A DNA stretch of 64,000 bases from Candidatus Cloacimonadota bacterium (GCA_018433885.1 JAHDQK010000049.1:1-64000); one strand, 5' to 3'; numbered from the stretch's first letter, positions 25,089 to 37,500 are shown. Translations and numbers: made by a program. The notes: generated from the letters alone by a model not told the origin.

Positions 25089-28000
25089 TTGAGAAAGATC
25101 AAAAGTTTTTCCCGTATCTCAGGACGATTTGCCGAGCTGGGTATTCCCGAAGTAGAAATTCCTAATCTGCTTGCCATGCAAGTAGAATCCTTCAACGAAT
25201 TTCTCCAGAGAGAAATACACCCTCAGCGCAGAGCAAAAAAAGGACTGCAGGCAGTTTTTGAATCCATCTTTCCCATCGAAGACAACAAAGGCAACTTCCT
25301 GCTTGAGTTCATTGAGTACAATGTGCTTCAGGAAAAATATTCGATAGACGAATGCCGCGAACGCAATTTGTCCTATCAGGCCCCCCTCAAGGCCAAGATG
25401 CGCCTGACTGTCTATGAGACTACTGAGAACGGTCGTGAACATAAAGATACTCTGGAGCAGGATGTATTCCTGGGTGAAATCCCGCTTGTCACCGAACAGG
25501 GAACCTTCATCGTCAACGGCGCTGAACGCGTGATTATCTCGCAATTACAGCGTTCACCCGGTGTCTTTTTCTCCGAAGAAAAACACCCTTCCGGAAAGAC
25601 TCTTTACTCCGCAAAAGTGATCCCCTACAATGGCTCCTGGCTGGAGTTCGATATCGATATCCACGACGTAATGTACGTCCATATCGATAAACGCAGGAAA
25701 CTGCCGGTCACCACCCTGCTGCGCGCAATTGGTATTTCCACCAATCAAGACTTGCGCAAAACTTTCTACGAAAGCGAAACCATCGCTTTGTCTGAAGCCA
25801 AGAACCGGCACCTCTTCTCTGATATCACTCTTAGTGAAGGCGAGGAACCCATTGCCTTCGCCAATGAGCAGATATCGGACAACTTGGTAAAAATCCTTGC
25901 CGAACACAAGATCAAGAAAGTAGAAGTTATCAATTATGACTACGAGATCGCCCGTAAAGTATTGGAAAACACCATCGCCAAAGATCCTACCTACAATCAG
26001 GAAGACGCGCTGAAAAAGATCTACTCCCTGATCCGTCCCGGCGAAGACGCTCCTTTGGAAGCTGCGCAACAACTGGTTGATCGCATGTTCTTCAACGAAA
26101 AGCGCTATAATCTGGGCGAAGTGGGACGCTACAAGATCAACACCCGCTTGGGGATAGACGTGGATGAATCCGTGATGACTCTTACTCTTGCGGATTTCGT
26201 ATATATTTTTAAAACGCTGATCAGTATCTATCACGACCAAGACGAGGTGGATGATATCGACCACTTGGCAAACCGCAGAGTGCGCACCGTTGGTGAATTG
26301 CTTCAGGAGCAATATAACTCTGGTTTGGCTATGGTGGCTCGCATTATCCAGGAACGCATGGCTATCTCCAATATCGACGAGATCACTGTGCACGACTTGG
26401 TGAATAGTAATGCTCTGATCAATGTCGTACAAGGCTTTTTCCTTACCGGACAGCTCTCGCAGTTTATGGAACAAACCAATCCTCTTGCCGGATTGCGCCA
26501 TAAACGTGCCCTTTCCGCACTTGGTCCTGGCGGTCTCGCGCGGGATCGCGCAGGCTTTGAGGTACGTGACGTGCACGCTTCTCACTATGGGCGCGTATGC
26601 CCTATCGAGACACCGGAAGGTCCCAACATCGGTCTCATCGTTTCGCCTGCTATCTATAGCCGTATCAACCATCTGGGGTTCATCGAAACACCATACAGAA
26701 AGGTGGTGGATGGCGTTGTGAGCGACGATTATGTGTATATGGACGCCGCGGAAGAAGAGAAATACATCATCGCGCAGTCGGATGTTCATTTGGACGATGA
26801 CCGCCGGATCATGGACGAGATGATCTTCGCCCGCGAACGTGGCGAGTTCATCCAGGTAAGCCCCAAGGATATCCAATATATGGACGTTGCCCCTCAGCAG
26901 ATGGTATCCGTATCTGCCGCAATGATTCCCTTCCTTGAACACGACGACGCCAACCGCGCACTGATGGGCTCCAATATGCAACGTCAGGCTGTACCGTTGA
27001 TCAATCCCCAAGCACCAATCGTCGGCACCGGCATGGAAAAGATCGCTACCTTGGATACATCGGACATTGCGGTCGCGCCCTATGACGCCACGGTGGTGAA
27101 TGTTACTTCCGCTTATATAGACCTCAAAGCACTCAATGAGAAGGATGAAGTTCTGTATCTGGGAACCGGCAGTCGCATCCGGCTGAAGAAATATGTCCGC
27201 ACCAACCAGGATACTTGTGCCAATCAACGTCCCATCGTGAGAATCGGCGATGTAGTCCGCAAAGGACAGCCCCTCTCTGATGGTGCCTGCGTGGAAGATG
27301 GCCGCCTGGCACTGGGTACCAACATGATGGTTGCCTTCATGCCTTGGTATGGATACAACTACGAAGACGCTATCATCCTCAGCGAGAAGGTAGCACGGGA
27401 AGACACCCTTACCTCCATTTACATCGAAGAGATGGAAGTATTGGTAAGAAACGTGAAGAACGGTAGAGAAGAACTCGCTTACGACATCCCGAACGTACCC
27501 TCGCATGCGCTTAGAAATCTTGATAAAACCGGTATCATCCGCGTAGGATCCGTGATCCATGCGGGAGACATCATTGTGGGTAAGGTTACCCCGAAGAGCA
27601 TCGAGATTGATCCTTCTCCGGAAGAGAACCTGATGCGCGCCTTGTTTGGCGATCGCGCAGGAGATTTCACGAATAGCTCTCTCAAGGCAAAACCGGGCAT
27701 GGAAGGCGTGGTGATAGACGTAAAAGTATTCAGCCGCCTTGAAGACGGTACCGACCAGGAAGACGATAGCGACGATAAGATTCGCAAGCTGAAAGTCGAT
27801 CTTGCCCTGAGACGCAAGAAAGTAGAAGAATTTAAAGAAGAAAAACTCTCCGCGATTCTGCTGGGACAGAAAGCCAAGACGATTTGGGACGAGAAGACCA
27901 ATCAGCCCTTTATCGCTCCCGGCAAGAAGATCAGCAAAGAAGATATCAAGCGCATTAACTTCAAGAAGCTGGATCTGGATGTGGAGCTTGTGGAAGATAG

Positions 28001-28868
28001 CGAGATCAACAACACTATCTATCAAGATATTGCGCTCAAGATCAAGCAATCCCTAGAGCAAAGCGAGAACATCTACAAGAAATCTCGCGAACGCATCAAA
28101 CACGGTGACGAGCTACAATATGGCGTTCGCAAGATGGTGAAAGTGTATGTGGCGAAGAAACGCAAGATAGAAGTGGGCGATAAAATGGCGGGACGTCATG
28201 GAAACAAGGGCGTTATCTCCATTATAGCTCCTATCGAAGACATGCCTTTCATGGAAGACGGAACCCCCGTTGATATAGTTCTGAACCCGCTTGGTGTGCC
28301 CTCGCGTATGAATATCGGACAGATCATGGAGACCCACCTGGGGCTGGCAGCCAAGTATCTTGGTTACGAAGTCGAAACACCCATTTTTGACGGAGCCAGC
28401 AACGAAGACATCCGTACCGAGCTGCGGAATGCCGGATTCTCTGAAGATGGCAAGATGGTGCTCTATGATGGCAAGAACGGTAGCCCCTTCAAAGAAAGGG
28501 TAACGGTTGGCATCATCTATATGATGAAGCTGAACCACCTTGTTGCCGACAAGATGCATGCCCGTTCCACCGGACCTTATTCCCTGATCACGCAACAGCC
28601 TTTGGGCGGAAAAGCCCAGCACGGCGGTCAGCGCTTGGGAGAAATGGAAGTATGGGCGCTGGAAGCCTATGGTGCAGCGCATCTTTTGGAAGAAATGCTT
28701 ACCATAAAGAGTGACGACGTAGATGGCAGAAACAATGCCTTCAAGGCTATCACCCGCGGCGAGAATCCGCCTCCTCCCGGAGTTCCGGAATCCTTCAACG
28801 TGCTGGTGAGTGAGCTCAAATCCTTGGGCTTCGACATCGAATTCGTAAAAGATGACGAAGGCAAATAG
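25089..28868 (+). CDS. rpoB: RNA polymerase beta subunit
   Basis: This 1259-residue beta subunit forms the catalytic pincer with beta-prime. I place the start at TTG 25089 because GGAG (25078-25081) sits 7 nt upstream and the protein then begins MRKIKSFSRISGRFAELGIP, aligning with family starts; the open frame back to 24996 reads through non-conserved sequence and reaches into the DNA just past the hairpin. Seen: EIPNLLAMQ (about 21-29), QLSQFMEQTNP (rifampicin region, about 450), ALGPGGLARDRAGFEVRDVH, PIETPEGPNIGLI, and the C-terminal GGKAQHGGQRLGEMEVWALE. At the E. coli D516 position it has Glu and at R529 it has Ala, possible natural changes in the rifampicin pocket. Confidence 0.97.
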   Translation: MRKIKSFSRISGRFAELGIPEVEIPNLLAMQVESFNEFLQREIHPQRRAKKGLQAVFESIFPIEDNKGNFLLEFIEYNVLQEKYSIDECRERNLSYQAPLKAKMRLTVYETTENGREHKDTLEQDVFLGEIPLVTEQGTFIVNGAERVIISQLQRSPGVFFSEEKHPSGKTLYSAKVIPYNGSWLEFDIDIHDVMYVHIDKRRKLPVTTLLRAIGISTNQDLRKTFYESETIALSEAKNRHLFSDITLSEGEEPIAFANEQISDNLVKILAEHKIKKVEVINYDYEIARKVLENTIAKDPTYNQEDALKKIYSLIRPGEDAPLEAAQQLVDRMFFNEKRYNLGEVGRYKINTRLGIDVDESVMTLTLADFVYIFKTLISIYHDQDEVDDIDHLANRRVRTVGELLQEQYNSGLAMVARIIQERMAISNIDEITVHDLVNSNALINVVQGFFLTGQLSQFMEQTNPLAGLRHKRALSALGPGGLARDRAGFEVRDVHASHYGRVCPIETPEGPNIGLIVSPAIYSRINHLGFIETPYRKVVDGVVSDDYVYMDAAEEEKYIIAQSDVHLDDDRRIMDEMIFARERGEFIQVSPKDIQYMDVAPQQMVSVSAAMIPFLEHDDANRALMGSNMQRQAVPLINPQAPIVGTGMEKIATLDTSDIAVAPYDATVVNVTSAYIDLKALNEKDEVLYLGTGSRIRLKKYVRTNQDTCANQRPIVRIGDVVRKGQPLSDGACVEDGRLALGTNMMVAFMPWYGYNYEDAIILSEKVAREDTLTSIYIEEMEVLVRNVKNGREELAYDIPNVPSHALRNLDKTGIIRVGSVIHAGDIIVGKVTPKSIEIDPSPEENLMRALFGDRAGDFTNSSLKAKPGMEGVVIDVKVFSRLEDGTDQEDDSDDKIRKLKVDLALRRKKVEEFKEEKLSAILLGQKAKTIWDEKTNQPFIAPGKKISKEDIKRINFKKLDLDVELVEDSEINNTIYQDIALKIKQSLEQSENIYKKSRERIKHGDELQYGVRKMVKVYVAKKRKIEVGDKMAGRHGNKGVISIIAPIEDMPFMEDGTPVDIVLNPLGVPSRMNIGQIMETHLGLAAKYLGYEVETPIFDGASNEDIRTELRNAGFSEDGKMVLYDGKNGSPFKERVTVGIIYMMKLNHLVADKMHARSTGPYSLITQQPLGGKAQHGGQRLGEMEVWALEAYGAAHLLEEMLTIKSDDVDGRNNAFKAITRGENPPPPGVPESFNVLVSELKSLGFDIEFVKDDEGK

Positions 28869-28880
28869 AGGGGAACCAGG

Positions 28881-31800
28881 ATGAAAGATACAAGACGAGA
28901 ATTCAGACCCACCGAATATGATGCGGTTCGCATCAGGATAGCCTCCCCCGAAACCATCATGAACGAATGGTCTCACGGAGAGGTAACCAAACCCGATACC
29001 CTGAACTACAGAACCCTCAAACCTGAAAAAGATGGTCTCTTCTGCGAACGCATATTTGGCCCGGAACGGGACTATGAATGCGCCTGCGGGAAATATAAAA
29101 AGAAACGCTTTCAAAATACTGTTTGCGAACGCTGCAGCGTGTTGGTTACAACCAGCAGGGTGCGCCGTACCCGCATGGGACACATCCAGTTGGCGGTTCC
29201 GATCGCCCACATCTGGTTCGTAAAATCCGCCCCCTCCAAGATCGGCACCTTGTTAGATATGACGATCAAAGATCTGGAGCGGGTGCTTTACTACGAATCC
29301 TTCATCGTGATCGATCCCGGCGACAGCCCCTACGAGAAGATGGAACTACTGGAAGTGGACGAGTATTACGAAATCAAGGACAAGGTTGGAGACAACTTCA
29401 TCGCCTTGATGGGAGCGGAAGCGATCCGCGAACTGTTGGAACGCATCAATCTCAAGAACGAAGCGCTTGACCTCCGCACCCGCCTCAAGTTCGAAGAATC
29501 CGCCCTCAGGAAGCAGAAACTGATCAACAAGCTGAAGATCGTAGATGCCTTCATCAAAAGCGGAAACTCTCCATCTCACATGATATTGGAAGCTCTGCCG
29601 GTATTGCCGCCCACATTGCGGCCGCTGGTTCCGCTGGAAGGCGGAAGATTTGCCACGGCAGACTTTAACGACCTGTATCGCCGGGTAATTACCCGCAACA
29701 ACCGCCTGAAAGGCCTCTTGGAAATCCGCGCTCCCGAAGTGATTTTGCGCAACGAAAAGCGCATGTTGCAAGAAGCGGTGGACGCCCTGATCGACAACAG
29801 CCGCAAGGCACGTCCCGTACGCGGCAGAGGCAATCGCCCGCTGAAATCCCTCACCGATCAACTGAAAGGTAAACAGGGACGGTTCCGTCAGAACCTCTTG
29901 GGTAAACGCGTGGACTATTCTGGACGCTCGGTGATCACCGTGGGTCCCGAACTGAAGCTCTATCAATGCGGCTTGCCCAAGGAAATGGCGGTAGAACTCT
30001 TTAAACCTTATTTGATCGAACGTCTGCAGAAGATGGGAGAAGTGGATAAGGTAAAGAACGCGAAGAAGCTCATCGAAAGAAAACAACCGGAGATTTGGAG
30101 CATTCTTGAGGATGTGGTGAAGGATTACCCCGTCCTCTTGAACCGCGCTCCCACCCTTCACCGCTTGGGTATTCAGGCTTTCTTACCGGTTCTTACGGAT
30201 AACAAAGCGATCCAGCTACACCCGATGGTTTGCGTACCTTTCAATGCGGACTTCGACGGTGACCAGATGGGGGTATATGTGCCGCTATCTCTGGAAGCGC
30301 AGATCGAAGCCCGGGTACTGATGCTTTCCACCCGCAATCTCCTCTTGCCCGCCAATGGCAGGCTGGCGATGGCTGCGAACCAGGACATTGTCTTGGGATG
30401 CTATTATCTTACTATGACAGAAACTGACGCCCCGGAAGACATCACCCAATTGAAGCACTTTTATGGTCCGGACGATGTTATCGCCGCTTATGAAAGCCAA
30501 GAACAGCTTTGCAGCGCGAAAGGCGACGCGGTAATCGAACGTGATCTTGATTTGCATTCATGGATCCGCGTCAAGATCGAAGGTAGCTATCTGGTTACCA
30601 CGGTAGGTCGCGTGATCTTCAACGAAATCATCCCTTCCGAAGTGCCATACCAGAACATCACTTACGACAAAGGTAAGATCAACGACCTTGCCATGCTCTG
30701 CTACGATGCTGTCGGCCAAGCCCGCACCGCTGAATTCCTGGATGATCTGAAAGCCACCGGTTTCCGCTACGCAACGCGTGCCGGAATAACCTTCAGCTTC
30801 GGCGATATCGTAGTACCCCAGCGTAAAGATGAGATCATCGAAGCTTCCGAACGTGAAGTAATGAAGATATCTGATCTGCACCAGAAAGGTGGTATTACCG
30901 AAAATGAACGTATGGGACGTGTGGTGGATACTTGGAAAAAGACCACAGTTCGTGTTACCGACGAAATGATGGAAGAGCTTTCCCACACCCGCAACGGACT
31001 CAACGCCATCTATATGATGTACAAATCCGGTGCCCGTGGTTCCAAGGATCAGATCAAGCAGCTTGGCGCAATGCGCGGCTTGATGGATAAACCATCCAAA
31101 ATCGGATCAACTGGTGGAGCCGATGTGATCGAAACCCCCATCAAATCGAACTTTAAACAAGGTCTTACTGTGTTGGAATACTTCATTTCCACTCACGGTG
31201 CCCGTAAGGGATTGGCTGATACCGCGCTCAAAACAGCGGACGCCGGATACCTCACTCGCCGCTTGGTGGACGTTGCCCAAAACGCTATCATTACGATGGA
31301 TGATTGCGGCACAAACCGTGGTGTGCACATGACTTTCCTGAAAGAAGGCAACGAAGTGGTTCAGACCCTTGCCGAACGCATTCAGGGACGTTATGCCGCA
31401 GAAGACATCATTGATCCCACCTCCCCCACAGGCAAGATTTTGGTATATGCCGGAGAAGAGATCAGCAACAAGATGGCGCGCACCATTCAGAATACTGGCA
31501 TGACCAGCGTTCACGTACGTAGTGTGCTTACTTGTGAAGCGGATCGTGGGCTATGCGCCAAGTGTTATGGACGCAACCTTGCCACCCTGAAACCGGTGGT
31601 GATGGGCGATCCCGTGGGCGTGATTGCCGCTCAGAGTATCGGCGAGCCGGGAACTCAGCTTACCCTGCGTACATTCCACATCGGGGGAGCTGCTTCCACC
31701 GCGACAGACCTTGCGGAAATCGCCTCTGAGAACGACGGTATCGTGAAATTCGACAGAATGAATACTGTAACTAACACGGAAGGTCAATTGATCTCGGTGT

Positions 31801-33365
31801 CTCACTTGGGCAAACTGATGATCGTAGATGAAGCGGATGAAAGCAAAGTTCTGGAAGAATACAAAGTAGAGTATGCAGCCACCGTTCACGTACGCGATAA
31901 TCAGAAGATAGCCACGAACACCAAACTGCTTTCTTGGGACCAATTTAACAACCCGCTGATTTCCACCGCCCAAGGCAAGCTACAATACGAACACTTCATT
32001 AAAGACATTACTTATAAAGAAGAATATAACGATATTACCTTTAGCAGAGACCTCACGATCATCGAATCCAAAGACCGCAAAAAACAGCCGCAATTCAAGA
32101 TAGTGGGCGACGACGGTAGTATCCGCCTGATCCCTCTGCCCAGCGGCTTGGTGGTGAGAGTGGAAGATGGCAGCTTTGTCCATACCGGAGATATTCTGGG
32201 TCAGACTTCCCGTATGACCATCAAACAGCGCGACATCACCGGTGGTCTGCCCCGCGTGCAAGATCTCTTTGAAGCTCGCGTTCCCAAAGATAAAGCCCGG
32301 ATTTCGGATATCGACGGTATCGTAACCATCGGTGGTTTGAAAAAGACCGGCCGCGATATCTTTGTAACCCCGCCCAATGGCCTCTTTGCCCCGAACGAAG
32401 GCAAGGTTGTGGTGCTTACCGATGAAGATAAACGTCAGCGCATATTCGTCTTGGGCAAGAAAACCGTATTTGCCGAGAACAGCGGTAAATGCGTGGTGAT
32501 ATCAGATGGTAAAAAGACCGTCATTCAAGTGGCGAAGCGCAATCAGAAACCGATGGAATACCCAGTGCCCAAAGGCTTCGACGCTATTGTGAAAGATGGA
32601 GATTCCGTAAAAGAAGGCGCTGCCCTTTGCGGAAAGCTATTTATGGTTCCTCAGGAACAGGAAAGCATTGTGGATGATGGAGATGTGGTTACCGATGGAC
32701 AGCCGCTTGCCGGACGCAAATATGCTATTCCCACCGGAAAACGCATCATCGTTCACCAAGGCGATAGGGTAGAGAGCGGAGACGCGCTTTCGGACGGTCC
32801 TCTGGATCCTCACGACATGCTGGTGAAGGGCGTGATTGAAGCCCAAATGCTGATCCTGAACGAGATCCAGGAAATCTATCGTAAACAAGGCGTGAAGATC
32901 GACGACAAGCACGTAAGCGTGATTATCCGTCAGATGTTCAAGAAGGTTCGCATTACCGATAGCGGGAGCACCGAGTTTCTTCAGGGAGACATCGTGGATA
33001 AAATTCGTGTGGAACGAGAAAACCGCGAAGCTGTGTCCTTTGGAAAACAACCAGCGCAGTTTGAACAGCTGCTTTTGGGGATCACCAAAATTTCTCTCTT
33101 GACGGATAGCTGGCTTTCTTCAGCGTCGTTCCAAGAAACCACGAAAGTGCTTACAAAGGCTGCCATTGAAGGCAGTATAGACCACTTGGAAGGGCTCAAA
33201 GAGAGCATCATCCTGGGTCATCGCATCCCCGTGGGAACCGGTACCAGGTCATATAACGCCATGATCAAGGAAGCTGTGGCAAATGGCGATTCAGTTGCCC
33301 AGATCATCAGCAAATTTGCTCACCCGGATGTGAGTGAAGAAGCCGAGGATATCCTTGATTTCTAA
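28881..33365 (+). CDS. rpoC: RNA polymerase beta-prime subunit
   Basis: This 1494-residue subunit carries the catalytic Mg site NADFDGDQM (about 454-462). An N-terminal zinc site uses [19 protein letters not shown], and a second zinc site is [11 protein letters not shown]. The bridge-helix/trigger-loop region includes [19 protein letters not shown] and [19 protein letters not shown]-type sequence. The later part holds repeated barrel-sandwich-like inserts ([45 protein letters not shown]), making it longer than the E. coli protein. It starts 12 bp after rpoB. Confidence 0.98.
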   Translation: MKDTRREFRPTEYDAVRIRIASPETIMNEWSHGEVTKPDTLNYRTLKPEKDGLFCERIFGPERDYECACGKYKKKRFQNTVCERCSVLVTTSRVRRTRMGHIQLAVPIAHIWFVKSAPSKIGTLLDMTIKDLERVLYYESFIVIDPGDSPYEKMELLEVDEYYEIKDKVGDNFIALMGAEAIRELLERINLKNEALDLRTRLKFEESALRKQKLINKLKIVDAFIKSGNSPSHMILEALPVLPPTLRPLVPLEGGRFATADFNDLYRRVITRNNRLKGLLEIRAPEVILRNEKRMLQEAVDALIDNSRKARPVRGRGNRPLKSLTDQLKGKQGRFRQNLLGKRVDYSGRSVITVGPELKLYQCGLPKEMAVELFKPYLIERLQKMGEVDKVKNAKKLIERKQPEIWSILEDVVKDYPVLLNRAPTLHRLGIQAFLPVLTDNKAIQLHPMVCVPFNADFDGDQMGVYVPLSLEAQIEARVLMLSTRNLLLPANGRLAMAANQDIVLGCYYLTMTETDAPEDITQLKHFYGPDDVIAAYESQEQLCSAKGDAVIERDLDLHSWIRVKIEGSYLVTTVGRVIFNEIIPSEVPYQNITYDKGKINDLAMLCYDAVGQARTAEFLDDLKATGFRYATRAGITFSFGDIVVPQRKDEIIEASEREVMKISDLHQKGGITENERMGRVVDTWKKTTVRVTDEMMEELSHTRNGLNAIYMMYKSGARGSKDQIKQLGAMRGLMDKPSKIGSTGGADVIETPIKSNFKQGLTVLEYFISTHGARKGLADTALKTADAGYLTRRLVDVAQNAIITMDDCGTNRGVHMTFLKEGNEVVQTLAERIQGRYAAEDIIDPTSPTGKILVYAGEEISNKMARTIQNTGMTSVHVRSVLTCEADRGLCAKCYGRNLATLKPVVMGDPVGVIAAQSIGEPGTQLTLRTFHIGGAASTATDLAEIASENDGIVKFDRMNTVTNTEGQLISVSHLGKLMIVDEADESKVLEEYKVEYAATVHVRDNQKIATNTKLLSWDQFNNPLISTAQGKLQYEHFIKDITYKEEYNDITFSRDLTIIESKDRKKQPQFKIVGDDGSIRLIPLPSGLVVRVEDGSFVHTGDILGQTSRMTIKQRDITGGLPRVQDLFEARVPKDKARISDIDGIVTIGGLKKTGRDIFVTPPNGLFAPNEGKVVVLTDEDKRQRIFVLGKKTVFAENSGKCVVISDGKKTVIQVAKRNQKPMEYPVPKGFDAIVKDGDSVKEGAALCGKLFMVPQEQESIVDDGDVVTDGQPLAGRKYAIPTGKRIIVHQGDRVESGDALSDGPLDPHDMLVKGVIEAQMLILNEIQEIYRKQGVKIDDKHVSVIIRQMFKKVRITDSGSTEFLQGDIVDKIRVERENREAVSFGKQPAQFEQLLLGITKISLLTDSWLSSASFQETTKVLTKAAIEGSIDHLEGLKESIILGHRIPVGTGTRSYNAMIKEAVANGDSVAQIISKFAHPDVSEEAEDILDF

Positions 33366-33407
33366 GAGTTTTTACAACACACTGAAATAAAGATAAGGAG
33401 AAAATCA

Positions 33408-33785
33408 GTGCCAACCATCAACCAACTGATCCGTAAAGGAAGAACTTCTGTTGAGATCAAAAAGAAAAACAGGGCGCTAATGGGATGTCCGCAAAGGCGC
33501 GGAGTATGCACTCGTGTTTACACGACTACGCCCAAAAAACCCAACTCAGCTCTTCGTAAAGTCGCTCGTGTCCGTCTTGTGAACGGATTTGAAGTTACAG
33601 CCTATATTCCCGGAGAAGGCCACAACCTGCAAGAGCACTCCATCGTGCTCGTACGTGGCGGTCGTGTGAAAGACCTTCCCGGTGTTCGCTACCATATCGT
33701 TCGTGGAGCTCTGGATTCTGCCGGAGTAGAAAAACGCACCAACTCCCGTTCCAAATATGGAACCAAGCGTCCCAAGAAAAAGTAG
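33408..33785 (+). CDS. rpsL: 30S ribosomal protein S12
   Basis: This 125-residue decoding-centre protein has [19 protein letters not shown] and the [13 protein letters not shown] loop. Both lysines that mutate to give streptomycin resistance are wild type. It begins 42 bp after rpoC behind AAGGAG, so S12 and S7 are probably part of the rpo transcript. Confidence 0.98.
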   Translation: MPTINQLIRKGRTSVEIKKKNRALMGCPQRRGVCTRVYTTTPKKPNSALRKVARVRLVNGFEVTAYIPGEGHNLQEHSIVLVRGGRVKDLPGVRYHIVRGALDSAGVEKRTNSRSKYGTKRPKKK

Positions 33786-33795
33786 GAGGGATTAA

Positions 33796-34266
33796 ATGCC
33801 AAGAAAACGCAAAGCTGTAGTCCGTGAGGTATTGCCGGATCCCAAATACAACGACGTGATCCTTACCAAGTTCATGAACTGCCTCATGGTTCAAGGAAAG
33901 AAATCCATCGCCGAAAAGATCGTTTACGGCGCTTTCGAGATCATTCAAGAAAAGACCAAACAGGAACCCTTGGAAGTCTTCAAAACCGCTCTGGAAAACG
34001 TTCGCCCGCTGGTGAAAGTGGTATCCCGCCGCGTTGGTGGTTCAAACTACCAGATCCCCACCGAAGTGAATGAAAAGAACGGACGCGCCATCGCCTTCAG
34101 ATGGATCATCTCAAACTCCCGTAACCGTAGCGAAAAGACCATGATGGACAAACTTGCCGCCGAATTGATGGCTGCCTACAAAAAAGAAGGTTCATCCATT
34201 AAGAAACGTGAAGATACCCATAAGATGGCAGACGCCAACAAGGCTTTTGCCCATCTCAGATGGTAG
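33796..34266 (+). CDS. rpsG: 30S ribosomal protein S7
   Basis: This 156-residue S7 nucleates the 30S head. Seen: MPRKRKAVVREVLPDPKYND, FMNCLMVQGKKSIAEKIVY, ALENVRPLVKVVSRRVGGSNYQIP (in part) and the C-terminal ANKAFAHLRW. It is followed by a terminator, not by fusA as in many bacteria. Confidence 0.98.
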   Translation: MPRKRKAVVREVLPDPKYNDVILTKFMNCLMVQGKKSIAEKIVYGAFEIIQEKTKQEPLEVFKTALENVRPLVKVVSRRVGGSNYQIPTEVNEKNGRAIAFRWIISNSRNRSEKTMMDKLAAELMAAYKKEGSSIKKREDTHKMADANKAFAHLRW

Positions 34267-34293
34267 TATTCGGTTAGCAAAACTTATTCACTC

Positions 34294-34321
34294 GGCCGTC
34301 TTTTCCCGACGGCCTTTTTTG
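34294..34321 (+). terminator. Terminator of the tuf-rpo-rpsG operon
   Basis: The stem GGCCGTC / GACGGCC (7 bp, 7-nt loop) is followed by seven T. It begins 27 nt after the rpsG stop codon. Confidence 0.95.
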
Positions 34322-34345
34322 TGTCCGCAAGATTATTCTCCAGGA

Positions 34346-34440
34346 TTCACCCCCATTGCCCGCAGGAGTCGCGAAGCCGTATTCATGAAGTGGAAACTGC
34401 ATCAACAAGGCTTGCGCATTGCTTTCGGGGATGGGTGTGA
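34346..34440. repeat. Interspersed palindromic element, copy C
   Basis: This copy of about 95 bp runs from TTCACCCCCATTGCCCG to CGGGGATGGGTGTGA (inverted ends). Its core is TGAAGT-GGAA-ACTGCA near 34386-34401, with one change in the left arm. Inner arms AAGCCG and GGCTTGCGC also resemble copies D and E. Confidence 0.7.
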
Positions 34441-34512
34441 GATTTCTGAGATCTGGGATCAAGATGGATCTTCGGCAAGCAAACAACCTTTTGGGGGGAT
34501 CAATATTTACAC

Positions 34513-34540
34513 TTGACATATATCGCATTTCCTATACAAT
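34513..34540 (+). promoter_or_regulatory. Promoter of the 34590 nuclease-containing surface protein gene
   Basis: A perfect TTGACA (34513-34518) is followed after 16 bp by TACAAT (34535-34540, five of six). It lies 50 bp before the start codon and reads as a housekeeping sigma promoter. Confidence 0.8.
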
Positions 34541-34589
34541 ACTCCGCTTGAGAAATCATTACTAAGGTTATGATACTAAAGGAGATAAA

Positions 34590-37500
34590 ATGCTGAAGAA
34601 AGTAATCTTACTACTCAACCTCGCGCTATTGGCTGGGTTCATGTGGGCTCAGGAAACGATTTTCAACGAATGTGTGCCAAGTTTTAGTAGTATCCCAGCC
34701 GCGTGGGAATCGAACAACGTGGGCTCAAACGCAATTTATCAAAGCGCATCTGGTGGTTACTTGCTCTTTGATAACATAGATGACTGGGTGATCACCAATA
34801 CATACGATCTGAGCGCCTATTCCGGCGTGAATTTATCCATGGAAGTAGCTACTTATGGTTCCGGCACAAACAATCCGCTTACCATCGACGTATCCAACGA
34901 CAACGGCGCAAGCTGGACCTTTGCCAGCTTTGTAAGCGCGACTCCTACTTCCAGTACTTATATTTTTTCCGGGGTGTTCGGAATATCCGCTCCCGGATCA
35001 CAGGTAAAGTTCAGATTTCGACGCAATGCCGCTTCTGGCAAAGGTGTTAGACTCAAAAACATCCTCCTTGAATCCGGCTCGTCAACCCCTGTTCCCACCG
35101 TTTCGTTTGATCCGAGTGCTCTCAGTGGTTTCAGTTATCAATTTGGCAGTGGCCCCTCTTCAGCACAGAGCTTCAGTATTCAGGGCAACAATCTTACCGG
35201 GAATATCCAGTTGGATGCTCCTGTAGATTATGAGATCAGCCAAAGTAGCACCAGCGGCTATTCCTCTTCCATCTCCTTGATCCCTCAAGATGGTGAAGTA
35301 TTCACCACGACCATTTACACACGTTTGACCGGGGGACTTTCTCCCGGCACCTACAACGGTAGTATCAGCATCAGCAGTCCGGGATACACAAGTACGATTC
35401 TTGCCCTGAGTGGCTCGGTGTCGGAATATGTGAATACGGACTTGTATTTGGTGGATTTCGAGGGAACCGGAGAAACCAAGACCAGTTACGCTAGCGGTAC
35501 GGTCACCCTTGGCGGGATCATGTGGAATATGACTGAAGCGTTGATCGGCACCAGTGCCAGCGACTTCAAAAATGGTTTAAGAGCAGCAAGATTAAGGGGT
35601 TCCACCGATGGTTCCATGACCATGCTGGCAGACAAAACCGGGGGACTAGGCACGCTTAGCTTTCAATACCGGCGCTATGGCGCAGATTCTCAGATGGCAT
35701 GGAAAGCAGAATACAGTATTGACGGTGGAAACACTTGGCAACAGGCAGGAACAGATTTTACTGCCTCTGATGTAGTCCAGACCTTCAGTTTTGCGATAAA
35801 TCTCGATACCAATGGGCGCATCCGGATCCGTACGGCAGATTCCAGCGGTTCCGGAGATCGGCGGATAAATATCGATGATATCCGCATAACAGATTATTCA
35901 GGTGTCTCTCAACCTTCCATATCTCTGGGTGTTACATCACTCTCCGGTTTTTCATATAGCGAGGGAAGCGGACCCTCTGCGGCTCAGGTTTTCGGGCTTC
36001 AGGGCAACAATCTTACAGGCAGTATATATCTACAGGTTTCCGGCAATTATGAGATCAGCCTTAGCGAATCCGGCAGCTACACCACATCACTCAGCCTATC
36101 TCCGCAAGATGATACTGTATCCCTCACAGATATTTATGTGCGCATGATATCCGGCTTGAGCAGCGGCACCTATAGCGGCAATATCGAGGCTGTAAGCCAG
36201 AACGCTCTTACCCGCATGCTGAGCCTTGCGGGTAGTGTTTCCGACCTCCCGGTTTCCGGGAATTATCTGGTGAATTTTGAAGGCAGCGGCGAAACCAAAT
36301 TGGGCTATGCCAGCGGCACTGTGAATCTTTCCGGCATCAATTGGAATATGACGGATGCTCTGATCGGAGAATCCGCAAACGATCTGATCAACGGTTTACG
36401 CGTCGCCAGATTGAGAGGCTATGGCACTTCCGCCATTACCATGTTGGAAGACAAAGCCGATGGATTGGGAACACTAAGCTTCATTCACAAACAGTATGGA
36501 TCGGATGCCCGGGTGAGTTGGCGGGCTGAATACAGCACAGATGGTGGTACTACCTGGATGCAGGCTGGCACGGATTTTACTCCGGCGGAGTTTGGCGTTG
36601 CCAATGAATTTAGCGCTATGGTAAATGTCTCCGGAAACGTGAGAGTGAGAATCCGTAAAGCAGACCCCACGGGTACATCGGATGCTCGTTTGAACATCGA
36701 CGACATCCTGCTTACCGAATACGACGAGCCAGAGCAACCAACAATCGCCACAAATCCAAATACTCTAAGTGGCTTCAGCTATGAAGAAGGATCTGGCCCT
36801 TCAGTGGCTCAGAGCTTTTTGGCTCAAGGCAGCAATCTTCAGGGAAACATCCAGATTACCGCGCCCACAAACTATCAGATAAGTCTGGCAGCAGGCAGTG
36901 GATACACCAATACTCTTTCCCTTGTCCCAACCACCGGCAGCGTGAATGCGACCACGATCTATGTCCGGCTGGTATCCGGGTTGACGGTTGGCAACTACAA
37001 TGGCAATATTCAATTGACCAGCCTGAATGCGCTTACGCAGGAGATAAATCTCGCGGGCTCAGTAACCATGGTTCCGGTCACAGATGGCTATATCGTGGAT
37101 TTTGAGGGGGCCGGAGAAGTAAAAGGTGCCTATGCCAGCGGTACAGTGACTCTGAGCGGCATAGATTGGAATATGACCGAAGCATTGATCGGAGATACAG
37201 CGTCAGATATCATTTCCGGTTCAAGATCCGCGAGATTACGTGGCTATGGCACTTCCGCGATGACGATGTATGGAGATAAACCAGATGGATTAGGCAACTT
37301 GAGCTTCTCTTACAGACAGTACGGAACAGATAGCCAGGCAACGTGGATTGCAGAATATAGCATCGATGGAGGGATTACATGGATCCAGGCGGGGGAAAAC
37401 TTCAGCGCTCCTACCGATGGCGAACCTATTACTTTCAACGCTCAGATCAATAGTGCAGCAGCGGGACGCATCCGGATAAGAAACGCAGCTTCCAGCGGAT

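Larger units (their letters stand above)
34267..34589. other. Intergenic region after rpsG
   Basis: It holds, in order, the rpsG terminator, palindromic element copy C and a near-consensus promoter for the following surface-protein gene. I see no coding region in it. Confidence 0.6.

Noticed and set aside
25554-28049. Long open frame on the minus strand opposite rpoB (831 codons)
   Set aside because: It lies wholly antisense to conserved rpoB sequence. Its product has no recognisable motif, and high-GC third positions in rpoB explain the open frame.
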